Below, in pieces: positions 36,101 through 44,900 of a DNA stretch of 64,000 bases. The first letter of the stretch is position 1; every line of letters starts with the position of its first letter. The DNA lies in the NCBI RefSeq assembly GCF_000018545.1, contig NC_012587.1:62001-126000 (forward strand). The letters run 5' to 3'. The stretch comes from Sinorhizobium fredii NGR234 (lineage in GTDB: Bacteria > Pseudomonadota > Alphaproteobacteria > Rhizobiales > Rhizobiaceae). The notes beneath the pieces are model-generated. The model did not search any database. It saw only the letters and a list, made by a program, of their open reading frames with translations, and was not told where the DNA came from. The position numbers were made by a program, and so were the translations under genes.

Positions 36101-37852
36101 ATGGCTATCTTGCCCAATTTTGCGGCGGCGACCTTCAACCCCGGAGCGCCGATCAACAACCCTTATCTTCCGCTGATCCCGGGTCATGTCCTGAGTTACA
36201 TGGGCGATGAGACAGATCCCGACACCGGCGAGGTCACAACGGAGCGAAACGACGTCTTCACCACCTCTGCGAGTTTCGAGGTGCGTGGCGTTGCGACCAC
36301 CGTGATCCGCGACACGGTCTACGAGGACGATGTCATCATCGAGGATACCTTCGATTGGTACGCGCAGGATACCGCAGGCAATGTCTGGTATTTCGGCGAG
36401 ATCGTCGTCAACTACGAATATGACGACGACGGCAATTTCGTCGGCGTCAATCACGACGGCCAATGGTCGGCCGACGATCCCGGCAACCAGCCGGGCTGGG
36501 CGATGAAGGCGAGTCCGGAATTCGGCCCGGCCTATTATCTGGAGTTCGCACCTGGCATCGCCGAGGACGAAAGCATCCTCGCCGAGACCGGACTCAGTGT
36601 CAAAACGTCCTTCGGGCAATTTGAAGACGTCATCAAGATCATTGACAGTTCGGCACTCTCCACCGGGGTCGAGTTCAAATACTATGCTCCGGGCGTGGGT
36701 GAGATCACCGAAACCGCCGTCGCACCGGACGGCACGGCGACGTCGCAGGTCGACCTCTACCGCAACGGAATTGTCGGCCAGGTGGATGCCGACGACAGTG
36801 ACGACGTCACCCCTGCCTTGGCGAAGCTCAAGGAATCCAAGACGGTCGAGGATCTCGCCGAGATACGGGATCTTGAAATGGCGGACTTCGCCGGGATCGG
36901 GACAACGAAGCAGGTCACGGTGATCGGCGGCTCGACGGACAGCGCCGATGCGCTGGGCGCCTATTTCATCGATGAGGCGACCGGCGCCATCAGCGAGGGG
37001 CGCATACTGGTCGCGGATCTCTCCGATGCGGCGAGCGGCACATCCATTGCCGTCGACGTTCCGGACGGCCAGAGCCTGTGCCTCTTCCTGGTGCGCGGCA
37101 CCGACGAGATCGGCGTCGACCTGGAGCAGTTCGCTGACGGCGGCATGCAACTGAAGAACCTTCTGACCGGCGCACCGGCCAATGTGAATGATCCCTTCGC
37201 TCCGACCGTCATGGACGATGCCGGCAACATCCTGCCGATCCAACCCTTGAGCGCGCTGGGTGCCGACGACGGTGGCAATCTTCTGAACCCCGCCGGCAGC
37301 ATGCAGGCGATCGGGCTATCGTCGAGCGCAGCAGGGGCAAGCGGCATCGAGATCATCGGCTTCGAGGACCGGCTGAACACCAGTCCCGACTATGACGGTG
37401 ATTTCAATGACGCGATCTTGGCTGTCAGCGACGCGCCGATCCCGGCCGAAACGCTCCAGCAACTCGTCCGTGAAGCCGGAGGCGGGAAAACTGCCAGCAG
37501 CGGAATTGCCCAGTCGAGCAACGAACCCGCGGGCGAGGTCCCCGACGGCGAGCAAGCCGAGGAGGCGGACGACAGCGGGACTGGAGAATCGCTGGAGGAT
37601 ACGCTGGACGAGTGGCTGACCGGCGACACCTTTGTGTTCGCCGATGGGGCTCATCGTGTCGGGCGGGTCGCCGATCTCGAACTCGATAGGTGGGACGGGT
37701 TCCTCGTGGACGGCGATTGGGTTGACTTCAGCCATCTCGAACGCCTTTGTAATGATCACCCTGATGGCATCGGTGCGCACTTTGACGGCGTACCGGACGG
37801 TGTCTTGAAGGCCGGGGCCGCGCTCAGCGCCGATGGCTTCTTCATCGCCTGA
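36101..37852 (+). CDS. Large acidic DUF4114-containing protein, probably secreted
   Basis: This 583-residue, strongly acidic protein has no classical signal peptide. Residues about 5-225 form a domain like that of bacterial secreted proteins with the pattern NNPYLPLIPGHVLSYMGDE ... DTFDWYAQDTAGNVWYFGE ... YYAPGVGEI. Residues about 405-445 match DUF4114 (IEIIGFEDRLNTSPDYDGDFNDAI), seen in large calcium-binding extracellular proteins. A Glu/Asp/Ser linker follows, then a C-terminal segment (from about 507, GDTFVFADGAHRVGRVADLE) resembling the end of type-I-secreted RTX proteins, but without GGxGxD repeats. Start 36101 follows CGGAGGA. Export by a type I system encoded elsewhere is inferred. It is followed by a membrane LuxR-type gene. 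Confidence 0.75.
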   Translation: MAILPNFAAATFNPGAPINNPYLPLIPGHVLSYMGDETDPDTGEVTTERNDVFTTSASFEVRGVATTVIRDTVYEDDVIIEDTFDWYAQDTAGNVWYFGEIVVNYEYDDDGNFVGVNHDGQWSADDPGNQPGWAMKASPEFGPAYYLEFAPGIAEDESILAETGLSVKTSFGQFEDVIKIIDSSALSTGVEFKYYAPGVGEITETAVAPDGTATSQVDLYRNGIVGQVDADDSDDVTPALAKLKESKTVEDLAEIRDLEMADFAGIGTTKQVTVIGGSTDSADALGAYFIDEATGAISEGRILVADLSDAASGTSIAVDVPDGQSLCLFLVRGTDEIGVDLEQFADGGMQLKNLLTGAPANVNDPFAPTVMDDAGNILPIQPLSALGADDGGNLLNPAGSMQAIGLSSSAAGASGIEIIGFEDRLNTSPDYDGDFNDAILAVSDAPIPAETLQQLVREAGGGKTASSGIAQSSNEPAGEVPDGEQAEEADDSGTGESLEDTLDEWLTGDTFVFADGAHRVGRVADLELDRWDGFLVDGDWVDFSHLERLCNDHPDGIGAHFDGVPDGVLKAGAALSADGFFIA

Positions 37853-37901
37853 ACCACCAATTGGCGCCCATCTGTTGCGAAGCCGGGAGGGCGGGCGCAA
37901 A

Positions 37902-38561
37902 ATGGCGGCGGTACTGCGAGTTGCGGGGCGCCGCCGCCAGCGGCGATGGGCGATGGATTGGACCAAGGGACGCGGCCGGCAGATCCTGATCTTTGGTGCG
38001 GTGGGAACCTTCGCGCTGTTGCTGGGACTGGAAGTGGTGAAGGAAGAGGAGGAATGGACCGTCGCGGAATTACTGACGGAGGCGGTGAGCATTGCGCTTC
38101 TTGTCGGTTGCTCGGCCTGCGTGGCGCTGCTCTCGTCGCGTCTTCGCGAGCAGGAGGCGGATAACCTCGATCTGCGCGACAAGGTCGCGCGCATCCGCGA
38201 AAGCAACGCTCAGTGGCGTGCCGATCTGGCGGATCACTTTCAGGAGCTCGGCGCCGCCATCCAGCGCCAATTCGGGGCCTGGGGCTGCACCCAGGCTGAG
38301 CAGGAGGTCGGATTGCTGCTGCTCAAGGGCTTCAGCCACAAGGAGATCGCCCGGATTCGCGGAGCGAGCGAAGCGACAATTCGCCAGCAGGCGACGTCGG
38401 TTTACCACAAGGCGGAGCTCTCCGGTCGCGCCGCGCTTTCCGCCTATTTTCTGGAGGAGCTGCTCTTGCCGCCCGTGCCGACGGCGCAGACTTCCGCCCG
38501 CGGCGACGGTGTCGCTCGTCCCGAAAACGCCGAGGTCTCCGGGCGCATCGTGCCTGGCTGA
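37902..38561 (+). CDS. Membrane-anchored LuxR-type HTH regulator
   Basis: This 219-residue protein has two N-terminal membrane helices (about 27-45 and 57-77) around a short acidic loop (EVVKEEEEWT), a coiled-coil stretch (about 80-125, SSRLREQEADNLDLRDKVAR) and a C-terminal LuxR/GerE HTH (about 128-180, CTQAEQEVGLLLLKGFSHKE then IARIRGASEATIRQQ). There is no receiver or acyl-homoserine-lactone domain, so it would act as a one-component regulator from the membrane. The start at 37902 has GGGAGGG 9 bases upstream; ATG 37953 is a shorter alternative with a weak site. It lies 49 bases after the DUF4114 gene, so it probably shares its transcript. Confidence 0.8.
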   Translation: MAAVLRVAGRRRQRRWAMDWTKGRGRQILIFGAVGTFALLLGLEVVKEEEEWTVAELLTEAVSIALLVGCSACVALLSSRLREQEADNLDLRDKVARIRESNAQWRADLADHFQELGAAIQRQFGAWGCTQAEQEVGLLLLKGFSHKEIARIRGASEATIRQQATSVYHKAELSGRAALSAYFLEELLLPPVPTAQTSARGDGVARPENAEVSGRIVPG

Positions 38562-38591
38562 TCACGATTGGATCAACCGCCCAAAGATCCG

Positions 38592-39269
38592 CTACCACAC
38601 ATACGGAACGAGCCGATAACGCACCCGTTGCGCATAGGCGTCGTACCCCGCGAGGCCGGCGCGAAGCGCCTTTTCCTCGATGCCGATCCGGATGGCGAGC
38701 AGGGCTGCGAGCCCCAATGCGGCCAGCAGCCCCCACCAGGAACCGAGCAGCAGCGACGTGCCGGCGACGAACAGCAGGCTGCCGCTGTAGAGCGGATGGC
38801 GGACATAGCGATAGGGGCCTGTCGTGACCACGCTTTGTCCCCGCTCGCTCTGCACCTTCACAACCGGTGCGGCGAAGCTGTTTTCGCGCATGACCCGGTA
38901 GTTGAAGCCGATCGAGAGCACGAGCAGCAGCGCGCCGGCGGCCTGTGCCCATGATGGTACCGCCGACCATTTGAATCGTGCGGCATCGAGCGCCATGAAG
39001 GCGAAGGCGCCGAACAGGAACAGGAGGAGCACGGAAAGGAGCACCTTGTCGGCCTTTGGCTGGTCCTTCTGGATGGGGGCGGCCAATCGCTCCCTGAGCA
39101 GCGCCGGATCATGCCAGGCAAGCAGCAGCCCGGTGATGAGAGAAAGCGCCAGCATGATGGCGAGGTAAATCCAGGCGGCCGGCCAGTCGAAGGTTCCGGC
39201 CGAAGCGAAGAGAACAGCTCCCATGATCCCGAACCAGATGACGGTCTGGACGATCAGCCTGACGACCAT
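38592..39269 (-). CDS. Isoprenylcysteine carboxyl methyltransferase-like membrane methyltransferase
   Basis: This 225-residue protein has five to six membrane helices and the ICMT/phospholipid methyltransferase C-terminal signature: TTGPYRYVRHPLYSG (about 148-162) then EEKALRAGLAGYDAYAQRVRY. These segments bind S-adenosylmethionine and the lipid-like substrate in the family. The bacterial substrate is unknown. It starts after AGGAGCTGACC and converges with the LuxR-type gene (30-base gap). Confidence 0.87.
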   Translation of the reverse strand: MVVRLIVQTVIWFGIMGAVLFASAGTFDWPAAWIYLAIMLALSLITGLLLAWHDPALLRERLAAPIQKDQPKADKVLLSVLLLFLFGAFAFMALDAARFKWSAVPSWAQAAGALLLVLSIGFNYRVMRENSFAAPVVKVQSERGQSVVTTGPYRYVRHPLYSGSLLFVAGTSLLLGSWWGLLAALGLAALLAIRIGIEEKALRAGLAGYDAYAQRVRYRLVPYVW

Positions 39270-39463
39270 CGGTCAGCTCCTTGCAATGCCTATGCTGCCC
39301 CGGCGCTCTCGAAGCTAGCGGCGCAGTGGGGCACGTTTGCGGCAAGCCGGTCTCGTTTTTCGGCGCGTTCACGATGTTGTGGCTCGGGCGCGCCTCAAAA
39401 CGGCAGCGGCGGATTCCCATATGGTCTCCGTTGCCACGCCGTCCAGCAGAAAGGAGGGCTTGA

Positions 39464-39568
39464 ATGTACCGCTACATGATGAAGGAGCTGATGCTGATCA
39501 TCGCCGGCCTGACGGTCTGCGCCCTTCTGATCCTGCTCGTCACCCAGATGCCGGTTGCATCGCTTTGA
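39464..39568 (+). CDS. 34-residue single-pass membrane peptide
   Basis: A short frame (MYRYMMKELMLIIAGLTVCA, ending TQMPVASL) starts 4 bases after a near-perfect AAGGAGGGC site. Almost the whole peptide is one hydrophobic helix with a basic N-terminus and so should insert in the membrane. No family is known to me. It is flanked by genes on the opposite strand. The good ribosome site and clean helix argue for a real gene, but conservation is untested. Confidence 0.5.
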   Translation: MYRYMMKELMLIIAGLTVCALLILLVTQMPVASL

Positions 39569-39581
39569 GGTCGGCCGCTAT

Positions 39582-40010
39582 TCAAGCCCCGCCGAGGATT
39601 TCCATCGTTCGGGGATCTCGGGCGCCGTGGTAATAATGGTCGAGCGCTTTTGCAAAAGCTCCGACAGTCGGGTCGGCGGCCTCGAAGAGCGTCATCGACG
39701 AGCGGAACTTCAGATCGTCCGGCCGGCCGAGGATGGAGAGAGCGCTGCGCCCTCTGACTGCGTTCACAGCCTCCGTGCATTCACGAAGTCGCCGGCCGAG
39801 CAGCGGGTGCTTGAGAAAGGCCCGCGCCTCGTCGAGATCCGCCAGCGCGTAATACTGCGCCATCGACGAATGGCCTAGGCCCTGGATCTGCGGAAAGATG
39901 AACCACATCCAGTGGGTCCGCTTGGCGCCGGCGCGAAGCTCCGCCAGCGCGCTCTCGTAGACGCCCTCCTGCGCCTTGACGAAACGTTCGAGATCGAAGG
40001 CCTCGCTCAT
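39582..40010 (-). CDS. DUF1810 family protein
   Basis: This 142-residue cytosolic protein has the DUF1810 pattern FVKAQEGVYESALAELRAGA, KRTHWMWFIFPQIQGLGHS and RSSMTLFEAADP. Family function is unknown; it is often linked to calpastatin-like annotation without basis. ATG 40010 (MSEAFDLERF) is chosen because homologues start FDLxRF. It lies downstream of the aldo/keto reductase gene on the same strand (43-base gap). Confidence 0.87.
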   Translation of the reverse strand: MSEAFDLERFVKAQEGVYESALAELRAGAKRTHWMWFIFPQIQGLGHSSMAQYYALADLDEARAFLKHPLLGRRLRECTEAVNAVRGRSALSILGRPDDLKFRSSMTLFEAADPTVGAFAKALDHYYHGARDPRTMEILGGA

Positions 40011-40053
40011 CGTTGCCTTCCCTTGGCTGCTAGGAAGACCCGCCGCTGCTCCG

Positions 40054-41040
40054 TTACCATCGCTGATGAACATGGACCTTGATCAGCCGCTCGTAAAGTG
40101 CGGCGATCGCCTCCATGGTCGCCCCACCGATCGGAGCAAGCGCGCTGGCCGCCGCATTCGATTGCGCCTGGCCGGCGTTGCGGGCGCCGGGGATGACGAC
40201 CGAAACGGCCTCCTGCGCGACGATCCAGCGAAGCGCGAATTGCGCCATAGGCACATCGGCGGGCACCAGCCTGCGCAGCTCTTCCACCGCTTCCAGCGCC
40301 GCCTCGAACGGCACGCCGGCGAAGGTCTCGCCGACGTCGAAGGCTTCACCGTGGCGGTTGTAGTTGCGGTGATCATCCGCAGCGAAGACCGTGTCCTTGC
40401 CGATCTTGCCTGAAAGCAGGCCGGAGGCCAGCGGCACGCGCACGATGATACCGACATTCTTTCTCTTCGCTTCGGCAAAGAAAAGGTCATGCGGTCGCTG
40501 CCGGAAGATATTGTAGATGATCTGGATCGTGGCGACGCCCGGATATTCGATCGCCTTCAGGGCCTCCTCGACCCTTTCGACCGAGACGCCGTAGTGACGG
40601 ATCTTGCCCTTGGCCGCGATTTTGTCGAGCGCGCCGAAAAGCTCGGGCCGGTAATAGACGTCCGTCGGCGGGCAGTGGAGTTGGACGAGATCGAGGGTCT
40701 CGACGCCGAGATTCTTGAGGCTGCGGTCGATGAAGGCTTCGACATTGGCGCCGGTATAGCCATCGGCGACATGCGGATTGAGTCGTCGCCCGGCCTTGGT
40801 GGCGACGAACGGCTTTTCGCCGCCGCGCTCCTTCAGCACCGCAGCGATGATCTTTTCCGAACGGCCGTCGCCATAGACGTCGGCCGTATCGATGAAGGTG
40901 ACGCCGTTGTCGAGCGCGGCGTTGAGGGCGCGCTTGCCGTCTTCCTCGCTGACATCGCCCCAGGAACCGCCGATCTGCCAGGCGCCGAAGCCGATCTCCG
41001 AAATTGTTGCGCCCGTCCGTCCCAAAACTCTCGTCTTCAT
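40054..41040 (-). CDS. Aldo/keto reductase
   Basis: This 328-residue NADPH-dependent oxidoreductase of the AKR barrel fold starts MKTRVLGRTGATISEIGFGA. The catalytic Asp and Tyr lie in FIDTADVYGDGRSE (about 49-62), the Lys in FVATKAG, and the His in DLVQLHCPP. The C-terminal coenzyme site is VVIPGARNAGQAQSNA. The substrate is unknown; the subgroup contains sugar and pyridoxal-type reductases. Probably cotranscribed with the DUF1810 gene. Confidence 0.92.
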   Translation of the reverse strand: MKTRVLGRTGATISEIGFGAWQIGGSWGDVSEEDGKRALNAALDNGVTFIDTADVYGDGRSEKIIAAVLKERGGEKPFVATKAGRRLNPHVADGYTGANVEAFIDRSLKNLGVETLDLVQLHCPPTDVYYRPELFGALDKIAAKGKIRHYGVSVERVEEALKAIEYPGVATIQIIYNIFRQRPHDLFFAEAKRKNVGIIVRVPLASGLLSGKIGKDTVFAADDHRNYNRHGEAFDVGETFAGVPFEAALEAVEELRRLVPADVPMAQFALRWIVAQEAVSVVIPGARNAGQAQSNAAASALAPIGGATMEAIAALYERLIKVHVHQRW

Positions 41041-41135
41041 CTGAAGGTCTCCTCGATCACCCTTTTGCCGCGGCGGGTGCCACGCAAATTGTCGGTCATT
41101 TGTATGATGATTGTGAGGCTGAGCGAAAGGGGCGG

Positions 41136-41720
41136 TCAGGTATCGAGCGAAACGATCGCCCTGCCGCGACTGAGATCACTCACCAGGGTGAGTGTGGCTT
41201 CCGCCGCGTCCTTCCGAAAATCGATCACCAGCATGGCACCGGTGTCGGTGAAGCTTTCGCTGGCGATCGCGATGCCGCGGGCGGTGAGCCGTGCCTTGAT
41301 GAGGGCGAGATCGGCGAAGTCGCAGGCGACCGTGGCACGGTGCGTCTCGACCCGTTCGACCTTTTCCGCCGCCCTGAGACAGAGTGCGGCGGTGCCGCCA
41401 TAGGCGCGGATCAGGCCGCCGCTGCCGAGCAGAACGCCGCCGAACCAGCGCGTCACGACGACCACGACCCGGTCGAGCGACTGGCCGTCGATCGCCGCCA
41501 GGATCGGCTTGCCCGCCGTGCCGCTCGGCTCGCCATCGTCATTGAAGCGGTATGTCTGGCCGATCCGCCAGGCCCAGCAATTGTGGTTGGCGGCCGGCTC
41601 GGAATGGGCGGCGAGAAAGGCCTTTGCCGCTTGCTCGTCGTCGATCGAGCCGGCGATCGCCACAAAGCGGCTCTTCCTGATTTCCTGTGCCGAGGTCTCG
41701 ATGCGCTGGAGCGTGAACAT
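41136..41720 (-). CDS. YigZ/IMPACT family protein
   Basis: This 194-residue protein has the UPF0029 N-terminal domain (IRKSRFVAIAGSIDDEQAAK ... NHNCWAWRIG, DDGEPSGTAGKPIL, VVVVTRWFGGVLLGSGGLIRAYG) and a C-terminal DUF1949 domain. Its role is unknown, possibly ribosome-linked like eukaryotic IMPACT. ATG 41720 (MFTLQRIETS) is used; the frame upstream to 41915 is in repeat sequence and is unconvincing. Confidence 0.9.
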   Translation of the reverse strand: MFTLQRIETSAQEIRKSRFVAIAGSIDDEQAAKAFLAAHSEPAANHNCWAWRIGQTYRFNDDGEPSGTAGKPILAAIDGQSLDRVVVVVTRWFGGVLLGSGGLIRAYGGTAALCLRAAEKVERVETHRATVACDFADLALIKARLTARGIAIASESFTDTGAMLVIDFRKDAAEATLTLVSDLSRGRAIVSLDT

Positions 41721-41805
41721 CCGCTGCTTCCCGGTTTGGCAACGCTGATAGCGGAATGGAGGCGCTTCGTCATCCTCGATGGACTGCTTGCCGAGGCGCA
41801 GCATC

Positions 41806-41956
41806 GCCCCTCCCCAAAGGTGGGAGGGGCTTTGGCGCCCGTTGCGGCCGAGTGCCCTGCCTGAAAATTTCGGCCTCGTTGCATCGGTCAAAAGGGAGTG
41901 AAGAGTGTGCGGCATCTCAAGCCCCTCCCACTTGTGGGGAGGGGTTGGGGAGGGGA
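41806..41956. repeat. Two CCCCTCCC / GGGAGGGG palindromic repeats, copies 2 and 3
   Basis: Hairpins at 41806-41830 (GCCCCTCCC / GGGAGGGGC) and 41922-41944 (CCCCTCCC / GGGAGGGG, continued by TTGGGGAGGGG to 41956) fill the gap between putA and yigZ. Copy 3 is the reverse complement of the element at 14175-14210 and may shield the end of putA. Confidence 0.7.
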
Positions 41957-41969
41957 AGTTTTTGGTCGC

Positions 41970-44900
41970 TCAGCCGATTGTCATCAGGCTGGCATTGCCG
42001 CCGGCGGCGGCCGTGTTGATCGAGGTGGAAACCTCCTCGACCAGCCAGTTCAGGCAATAGGCGTCCGGATTGCGGGCGATCTCCTCGCCCGAGGCGGCCT
42101 GGACCAGCACGAGCGGACCGGGCAATGCCGCAATTGCCTTGTTGACTTGGCGGATGCGCTCGGCGTCGCCTTCGACCAGGGCACCGGCGAACGGGCCGTC
42201 GGCGGCCCAGTCCTTCGACCAGGAGACGCGCAGGGCCACACTGTGCGGCAGGGACTTCAGCGAGGCCTGCAGGCCGCAGGCGGCATCGACGACGACGCTG
42301 TTGCCGGTTGCAAGCGCTGCGGCGAGCTGGTGGTAAAGCCCGCTCTCGGTCGCCGGCACAAGCAGGACACGGCCGCGCGGATGCAGTGCATAGAGGTTGC
42401 GCTCGCCGACCGGGCCGGGGAGTTCGAGGTCCAGTCCCAGCGCTGAGCTGCTGCCGGCATTGCGGGCTGTCTCCGCCTCCGCCGTCGCACCCTTGCCGTC
42501 GAGCCACTTGGCGAAATCGAGCAGCGTCGGGTCAATATGCACGGAGCTGTGCTGCGGCGGCACCGGGGCCGGCGTTACCAGCCGGCCGAGATAGAGCGGT
42601 CCGCCGGCCTTCGGACCGGTGCCGGAAAGGCCGCGGCCGCCGAAGGGTTGGACTCCCACCACCGCGCCGATGATGTTGCGGTTGACATAGAGGTTGCCGG
42701 CCTTGATGCGGCTCGTCACATGGGCGATCGTCTCGTCGAGCCGCGTGTGCAGGCCGAAGGTCAGCCCGTAGCCGGTGGCGTTGATGTCGTCGATCAGCCG
42801 ATCGAGATTGTCGCGGCGGTAGCGGATGACATGCAGCACCGGCCCGAACACCTCGCGCTGCAAATCGGCGAGCTTCTCCAATTCGATGATCGTCGGCGGC
42901 ACGAAGGTGCCAGCTTCCGTCTCGGCGGCAAGGCCGATCTGCTCCACCTTGCGGCCGAGCCCGCGCATCCGCTCGATGTGCGTCTCGATGATGTCCTTGG
43001 CCTCGGCGGAGATCACCGGGCCGACATCCACTGAAAGACGATCGGTGCGGCCGATGTTCAATTCGTGCAGCGCCCCCTTCAGCATGGCGAGCGTGCGATC
43101 GGCGATGTCCTCCTGCAGGCAGAGGACGCGCAGCGCCGAGCAGCGCTGGCCGGCACTGTCGAAGGCCGAGGCGATGACATCGCCGACGACCTGTTCTGCA
43201 AGCGCCGAGGAATCGACGATCATCGCGTTCTGGCCGCCGGTTTCGGCAATGAGCGGGATCGGCCGGCCGGCCGGCGAGAGCCGATCGGCGAGCTGCGCCT
43301 GGATGAGCCGCGCCACCTCCGTCGAGCCGGTGAACATCACGCCGGCGGTCTGCGGTGCCGCGACCAGAGCGGCGCCGACGCGGCCGTCGCCCGGCAGGAG
43401 CTGCAGGGCGCTTGCCGGCACGCCGGCCTCGTGCAGGATGCGCACGCCTTCGGCGGCGATCAGCGGCGTTTCTTCCGCCGGCTTGGCCAGTACCGGGTTG
43501 CCGGCGACGAGTGCGGCGGCGATCTGGCCGGTGAAGATTGCCAGCGGAAAGTTCCACGGGCTGATGCAGATGACGGGACCGAGCGGCCGGTGGGCCTGGC
43601 CAAGGGTCCGGCGCGTCTGTTCGGCGTAATAGCGCAGGAAATCGATCGCCTCGCGCACCTCGGCAATCGCGTTCAGCAACGACTTGCCTGCCTCGCGCAC
43701 GATCAGCCCGAGGAGCGTCGGCATGCGCGCCTGCATCAAATCGGCGGCGCGGTCGAGGCAGGCCGCCCGTTCGGCGGGGGAAACGGCAGCCCAACTCGGA
43801 GCCGCCTCGGCGGCAAGCCGCACGGCCCGCTTCGCGTCTTCCTCGGACGTCTCCGTGACCGAGCCGACGCGGTCGCGATGGTCGCCCGGATTGACGACAG
43901 GGCGCGTTTCGCCGGAAGCCGCGCCGGTTGCAAGTTGCGGGGCCGCGGTCCAGCCGATCGCGGCGCTTGCCTTGAGCGTCTCGGTCAAGGCGGCAAGGGT
44001 CGCTTCATTGGATATGTCGAGGCCGGCGGAATTCGGCCGCGCGGCTCCGAACAGCTCGGCCGGCAGCGCTATCTTCTCGTGCTTGGCGCCGACGACCGGC
44101 ATGGCGCGGACGATCTCCACCGGATCGGCGATCAACGCGTCGATCGAAACGCCCGGATCGGCGATGCGATGCACGAAGGAGGAGTTGGCGCCGTTCTCGA
44201 GCAGGCGGCGGACGAGATAGGCAAGCAGCGTCTCGTGTGTGCCGACCGGCGCATAGATGCGGCAGGGCCGGCCGAGATTTTCCCGTCCCACCACCTCTTC
44301 GTAGAGCGGCTCGCCCATGCCGTGCAGGCACTGGAACTCGTACTTGCCGACGTGAAAGTCCTTGCCGGCCATGTGGTGGATGGTGGCGAGCGTCTGGGCG
44401 TTGTGCGTGGCGAATTGCGGGAAAACCGCGTCGGTCGCCGAAAGCAGCTTGCGGGCGCAGGCGATGTAGGAAACGTCGGTGTGGATCTTGCGGGTGAAGA
44501 CCGGGAAATCCTCGAGCCCGTCGAGTTGCGCCCGCTTGATCTCGGCGTCCCAATAGGCGCCCTTGACGAGCCGCACCATGATGCGCCGGCCGGCACGGCG
44601 GGCCAGGTCGATGATGAAGTCGAGCACGAAGGGGCAACGCTTGCCATAGGCCTGCACGACGAAGCCCATGCCGTTCCAGTCGGCGAGATCGCTGTCGAGG
44701 CAGAGTTCCTCCAGAAGATCGAGCGACAGTTCCAGCCGGTCGGCCTCTTCGGCATCGATGTTGAAGCCGATGTCGTATGTCTTGGCGAGGAGGGCGAGGG
44801 CCTTCACCTTGGGCAACAATTCGCCCATCACCCGCGCCGCCTGTGTCCGCGCATAACGGGGATGGAGCGCGGAGAGCTTGATCGAGATGCCGGGACCTTC

